Origin: Gammaproteobacteria bacterium
GTDB taxonomy: Bacteria > Pseudomonadota > Gammaproteobacteria > Pseudomonadales > Oleiphilaceae
DNA length: 7,249 nucleotides
Direction of reading: 5' to 3'
Assembly: GCA_029268325.1 (NCBI GenBank)
Contig: JAJUGC010000102.1
Span: 1-7,249 of the forward strand
Shown here: positions 5,280 through 7,249 of the stretch, piece after piece
Layout of the letters: the number at the start of each line of letters is the position of its first letter
Numbering within the stretch: position 1 is the stretch's first letter
Position numbers and translations under genes: made by a program
Notes under the pieces: generated by a model
Seen by the model: the letters and a program-made list of their open reading frames with translations, nothing else
Database searches by the model: none
Told to the model about the DNA's origin: nothing

Positions 5280-6773
5280 ATGCACCAGCAAGTACCCCTC
5301 TTCATCAATGGCGAGTTTGTTGAAAGTCAATCCAGCCGCCGCCTTCCCAACCTGAATCCTGCGACCCAACTCATCCTGGCCGAAGTTCCCTGCGCCACCC
5401 GTGACGAGATCGAACAGGCCATTGCCAGCGCCAAAGACGCCTTCCAGACCTGGAAAGAAGTCCCAGCCCCAGAACGGGCACGTTTGATGCTCCGCTATCA
5501 GGCCCTGCTCAAGGAACACCAGGACGAAATTGCGGAAACTCTCAGCCAGGAAACCGGCAAGACGTTTGCCGACGCCAAGGGCGATGTCTGGCGCGGCATT
5601 GAAGTGGTTGAGCACGCCTGCAACATTCCATCCCTGATGATGGGCGAAACCCTGGAAAACGTGGCCCGGGAAATTGACACCTACAGCATGGTGCAGCCCC
5701 TGGGTGTCTGCGTCGGGATTACTCCCTTTAATTTCCCGGCCATGATTCCCCTGTGGATGTTCCCCCTGGCCATCGCCTGCGGCAACACCTTCATCTTAAA
5801 GCCTTCTGAACAAGACCCCCTGACGCCCATGCGCTTAGTGGAGCTTTTCGTGGAAGCAGGCTTTCCCAAGGGTGTCTTGCAGGTGATTCACGGCGATCGG
5901 GAGCAGGTGGATCAGTTACTGACCCATCCGGATATCAAGGCTATTTCTTTTGTCGGCTCCGCTCCAGTGGGCCAGCACATTTACCGCACCGGCACCCAGC
6001 ACTTGAAACGAGTGCAATGTATGACTGGTGCCAAGAATCATATGGTGGTCATGCCCGATGCGGACAAGCAGCAGGTCATCAATCATTTGGTGGGCGCGTC
6101 CGTGGGTGCCGCCGGCCAGCGCTGCATGGCCATCAGCGTGGCGGTGTTCGTGGGCAACAGTCGGGAATGGCTGGATGATCTGCGTACCGCCATGGCCCAG
6201 GCCAAACCTGGCCTGTGGAATGACGAAGACGCCAGCTTCGGCCCCCTGATCAGCCCCCAGGCGAAACAGCGGGTCCTGAGCCTGATCCGCGAGGGCAAAC
6301 AGGAAGGCGCCAACTGCCTGCTGGACGGCTCCGATTTCGTCCTGCCGGACTACCCGGATGGCAACTGGGTGGGTCCGACCCTGTTCAGCAACGTCCAGCC
6401 GGAAATGAAAATCTATCAGGAAGAAATCTTCGGCCCGGTCCTGCTCACCATCCAGGTGGACACCCTGGAAGAGGCCGTAGAGCTCATCAACCGCAATCCC
6501 TTCGGCAACGGCACCTCCATCTTCACCGCCTCCGGCGGCGCCGCCCGTTATTTCCAGCATCACGTGCAAGTGGGTCAGGTGGGCATCAACGTCCCGATTC
6601 CGGTACCCTTACCTTTCTTCTCCTTCACCGGCTGGCGCAATTCCTTCTACGGCGATCAGCACGCCTACGGAAAACAGGCCGTGCGGTTCTACACGGAAAC
6701 CAAAACGGTAACGGCGAGGTGGTTTAACAATGAGGCGGTTTCGGGGCCGAATATGACGATTCAGCTGAAGTAA
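5280..6773 (+). CDS. mmsA: CoA-acylating methylmalonate-semialdehyde dehydrogenase MmsA
   Basis: MmsA converts methylmalonate semialdehyde, NAD+ and CoA to propionyl-CoA, NADH and CO2 late in valine degradation, in the cytoplasm. It can also act on malonate semialdehyde. The 497-residue length is normal for the family. The aldehyde dehydrogenase fold is complete. It begins LFINGEFVES (7-16) and has TPFNFPAMIPLWM (148-160), a coenzyme-binding KPSEQDP (174-180), FVGSAPVG (224-231), the MmsA-type CMTGAKNHMVVMPDAD (247-262), and GAAGQRCMAIS with the nucleophile Cys282 (276-286). EEIFGPVL (381-388) and the closing FYTETKTVTARW (470-481) follow. Arg105 (DVWRG) and Arg281 (QRC) match the arginines this CoA-dependent subgroup uses for the substrate carboxylate. 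Ordinary aldehyde dehydrogenases have Glu in place of the Asn in AKN. The start is fixed by AGGAGGA 6 bases upstream. It is divergent from probable mmsR and followed by an acyl-CoA dehydrogenase gene. Confidence 0.95.
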   Translation: MHQQVPLFINGEFVESQSSRRLPNLNPATQLILAEVPCATRDEIEQAIASAKDAFQTWKEVPAPERARLMLRYQALLKEHQDEIAETLSQETGKTFADAKGDVWRGIEVVEHACNIPSLMMGETLENVAREIDTYSMVQPLGVCVGITPFNFPAMIPLWMFPLAIACGNTFILKPSEQDPLTPMRLVELFVEAGFPKGVLQVIHGDREQVDQLLTHPDIKAISFVGSAPVGQHIYRTGTQHLKRVQCMTGAKNHMVVMPDADKQQVINHLVGASVGAAGQRCMAISVAVFVGNSREWLDDLRTAMAQAKPGLWNDEDASFGPLISPQAKQRVLSLIREGKQEGANCLLDGSDFVLPDYPDGNWVGPTLFSNVQPEMKIYQEEIFGPVLLTIQVDTLEEAVELINRNPFGNGTSIFTASGGAARYFQHHVQVGQVGINVPIPVPLPFFSFTGWRNSFYGDQHAYGKQAVRFYTETKTVTARWFNNEAVSGPNMTIQLK

Positions 6774-6782
6774 CAGCCCTAT

Positions 6783-6799
6783 CATTGTTCAACACAATG
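6783..6799 (+). repeat. Small hairpin just after mmsA
   Basis: CATTGT-TCAAC-ACAATG is a perfect 6-bp stem 9 bases after the mmsA stop. It has no T tract and is A/T-rich, so it is not a convincing terminator. It may help protect the 3' end of the transcript. Confidence 0.3.
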
Positions 6800-6821
6800 C
6801 AGAAGAGCAGCAGGCACTCCA

Positions 6822-6945
6822 CTAGCCCCCTTTCGTAAAGGGGGCGGCCGTAGGCCGGGGATTTCTCGAGGACGAGACGACGGATCGAACCAAAGCAGTG
6901 CCTGATGAAATCCCCCCCTACCCCCCTTTACGAAAGGGGGGGTTA
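6822..6945. repeat. Composite hairpin repeat element (REP/BIME-like) between mmsA and the acyl-CoA dehydrogenase gene
   Basis: Two hairpins with nearly identical stems face each other. GCCCCCTTT-CGT-AAAGGGGGC (6825-6845) and CCCCCCTTT-ACG-AAAGGGGGG (6921-6941) are reverse complements over their cores. Next to each on the inside, GGGGATTTC (6857-6865) and GAAATCCCC (6907-6915) form a second inverted pair. GGCC-GTA-GGCC (6846-6856) adds a small hairpin on the left only. The whole is an imperfect inverted repeat of about 120 bp with a unique centre (6866-6906). This looks like an extragenic palindromic element of the kind dispersed in many gammaproteobacterial genomes. No transposase is present and no clear target duplication is seen. 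It could also reduce read-through or block exonucleases. Confidence 0.75.
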
Positions 6946-6976
6946 ACTGGGCTGCCGGCTCAGTCCTTCGCAGGCA

Positions 6977-6988
6977 TTGAATATTCAA
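6977..6988. promoter_or_regulatory. 12-bp perfect palindrome upstream of the acyl-CoA dehydrogenase gene
   Basis: TTGAATATTCAA is its own reverse complement and ends 34 bases before the ATG. It is a plausible operator for a dimeric regulator. It lacks the four-base centre of an FNR box. TTGAAT might double as a -35, but no well-spaced -10 is evident. Confidence 0.35.
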
Positions 6989-7022
6989 ACCAACTGAAAC
7001 CTTGTAAAAAAAGATTTCTAAC

Positions 7023-7249
7023 ATGAACTTCGACCTAACCGAACAACAACTAGCCTTCCGGGACTCGGCCAAAGCCTTCGCCGACAAGGAACTCAAACCC
7101 TTCGCCGCCCAGTGGGACGAAGACTCCTTCGTCCCCGTGGACACCATCAAACAAGCCGCCGAGATGGGCTTTCTCGCCCTCTATGTCCCCGAGCAATGGG
7201 GCGGCATGGGCCTGTCCCGCCTGGACAGTGTGATGATTCTGGAAGAACT
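7023..7249 (+). CDS. Acyl-CoA dehydrogenase, N-terminal part (cut by window edge); possibly isobutyryl-CoA dehydrogenase
   Basis: Acyl-CoA dehydrogenases are FAD enzymes that introduce a 2,3 double bond into acyl-CoA. The open frame gives 75 residues of an expected 380 or so. It has the family's N-terminal helical start MNFDLTEQQLAFRDSAKAFA, then ELKPFAAQWD (24-32) and EMGFLALYVPEQWGGMGLS (47-65), the helical-domain consensus ending in the GG.G turn. The FAD motifs and catalytic glutamate lie outside the window. Its place after mmsA and mmsR suggests isobutyryl-CoA oxidation in valine degradation, but the substrate cannot be read from this fragment. There is no clear ribosome site, only an A-rich stretch (7005-7012). 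The repeat element between it and mmsA suggests that it may have its own promoter. Confidence 0.88.
   Translation, partial: MNFDLTEQQLAFRDSAKAFADKELKPFAAQWDEDSFVPVDTIKQAAEMGFLALYVPEQWGGMGLSRLDSVMILEE

Noticed and set aside
5916..6569. 217-codon minus-strand open frame
   Set aside because: Antisense shadow of mmsA, with low-complexity composition and no domain.
6782..7150. 122-codon minus-strand open frame
   Set aside because: It runs through the repeat element and the start of the acyl-CoA dehydrogenase gene. Its Gly- and Pro-rich stretches come from the hairpins.

Overview
The window looks like ordinary chromosome from a moderately GC-rich gammaproteobacterium. The proteins match E. coli and Pseudomonas families closely. 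A valine-catabolism dehydrogenase beside an AraC-type regulator, and the general codon use, suggest a Marinobacter-like or Pseudomonas-like marine bacterium. The genus is inference; the class is well supported. There is no phage, plasmid, insertion-sequence, CRISPR or defence gene, and I found no undescribed multi-gene system. The less ordinary material lies in the intergenic regions.

Layout. 1-622 (-): 5' part of thiI (tRNA 4-thiouridine and thiazole sulfur transfer), cut by the left edge. 847-2217 (+): ppnN, a LOG-family nucleotide 5'-monophosphate nucleosidase, divergent from thiI. 2226-2257: a strong hairpin with T tracts on both strands, ending ppnN and the convergent gene. 2299-2631 (-): a small periplasmic monohaem cytochrome c. 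2632-2948: a divergent control region with a good promoter for the cytochrome, an FNR/ANR-like box, a 19-bp-period repeat array and a stem-loop before hemH. 2949-3983 (+): hemH, ferrochelatase. 3980-4861 (-): an AraC/XylS-family regulator, probably mmsR, whose stop codon overlaps that of hemH. 4862-5279: a 418-bp divergent regulatory region. 5280-6773 (+): mmsA, methylmalonate-semialdehyde dehydrogenase. 6774-7022: an intergenic stretch with a hairpin-rich repeat element and a 12-bp palindrome. 7023-7249 (+): start of an acyl-CoA dehydrogenase gene, cut by the right edge.

How the genes fit together. The right-hand half is the start of a valine (isobutyryl-CoA to propionyl-CoA) catabolic locus: regulator, divergent mmsA, then an acyl-CoA dehydrogenase that may oxidise isobutyryl-CoA. 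The middle couples a c-type cytochrome and the last enzyme of haem synthesis around one shared intergenic region with an oxygen-regulator-like site. thiI and ppnN are housekeeping genes unrelated to the rest.
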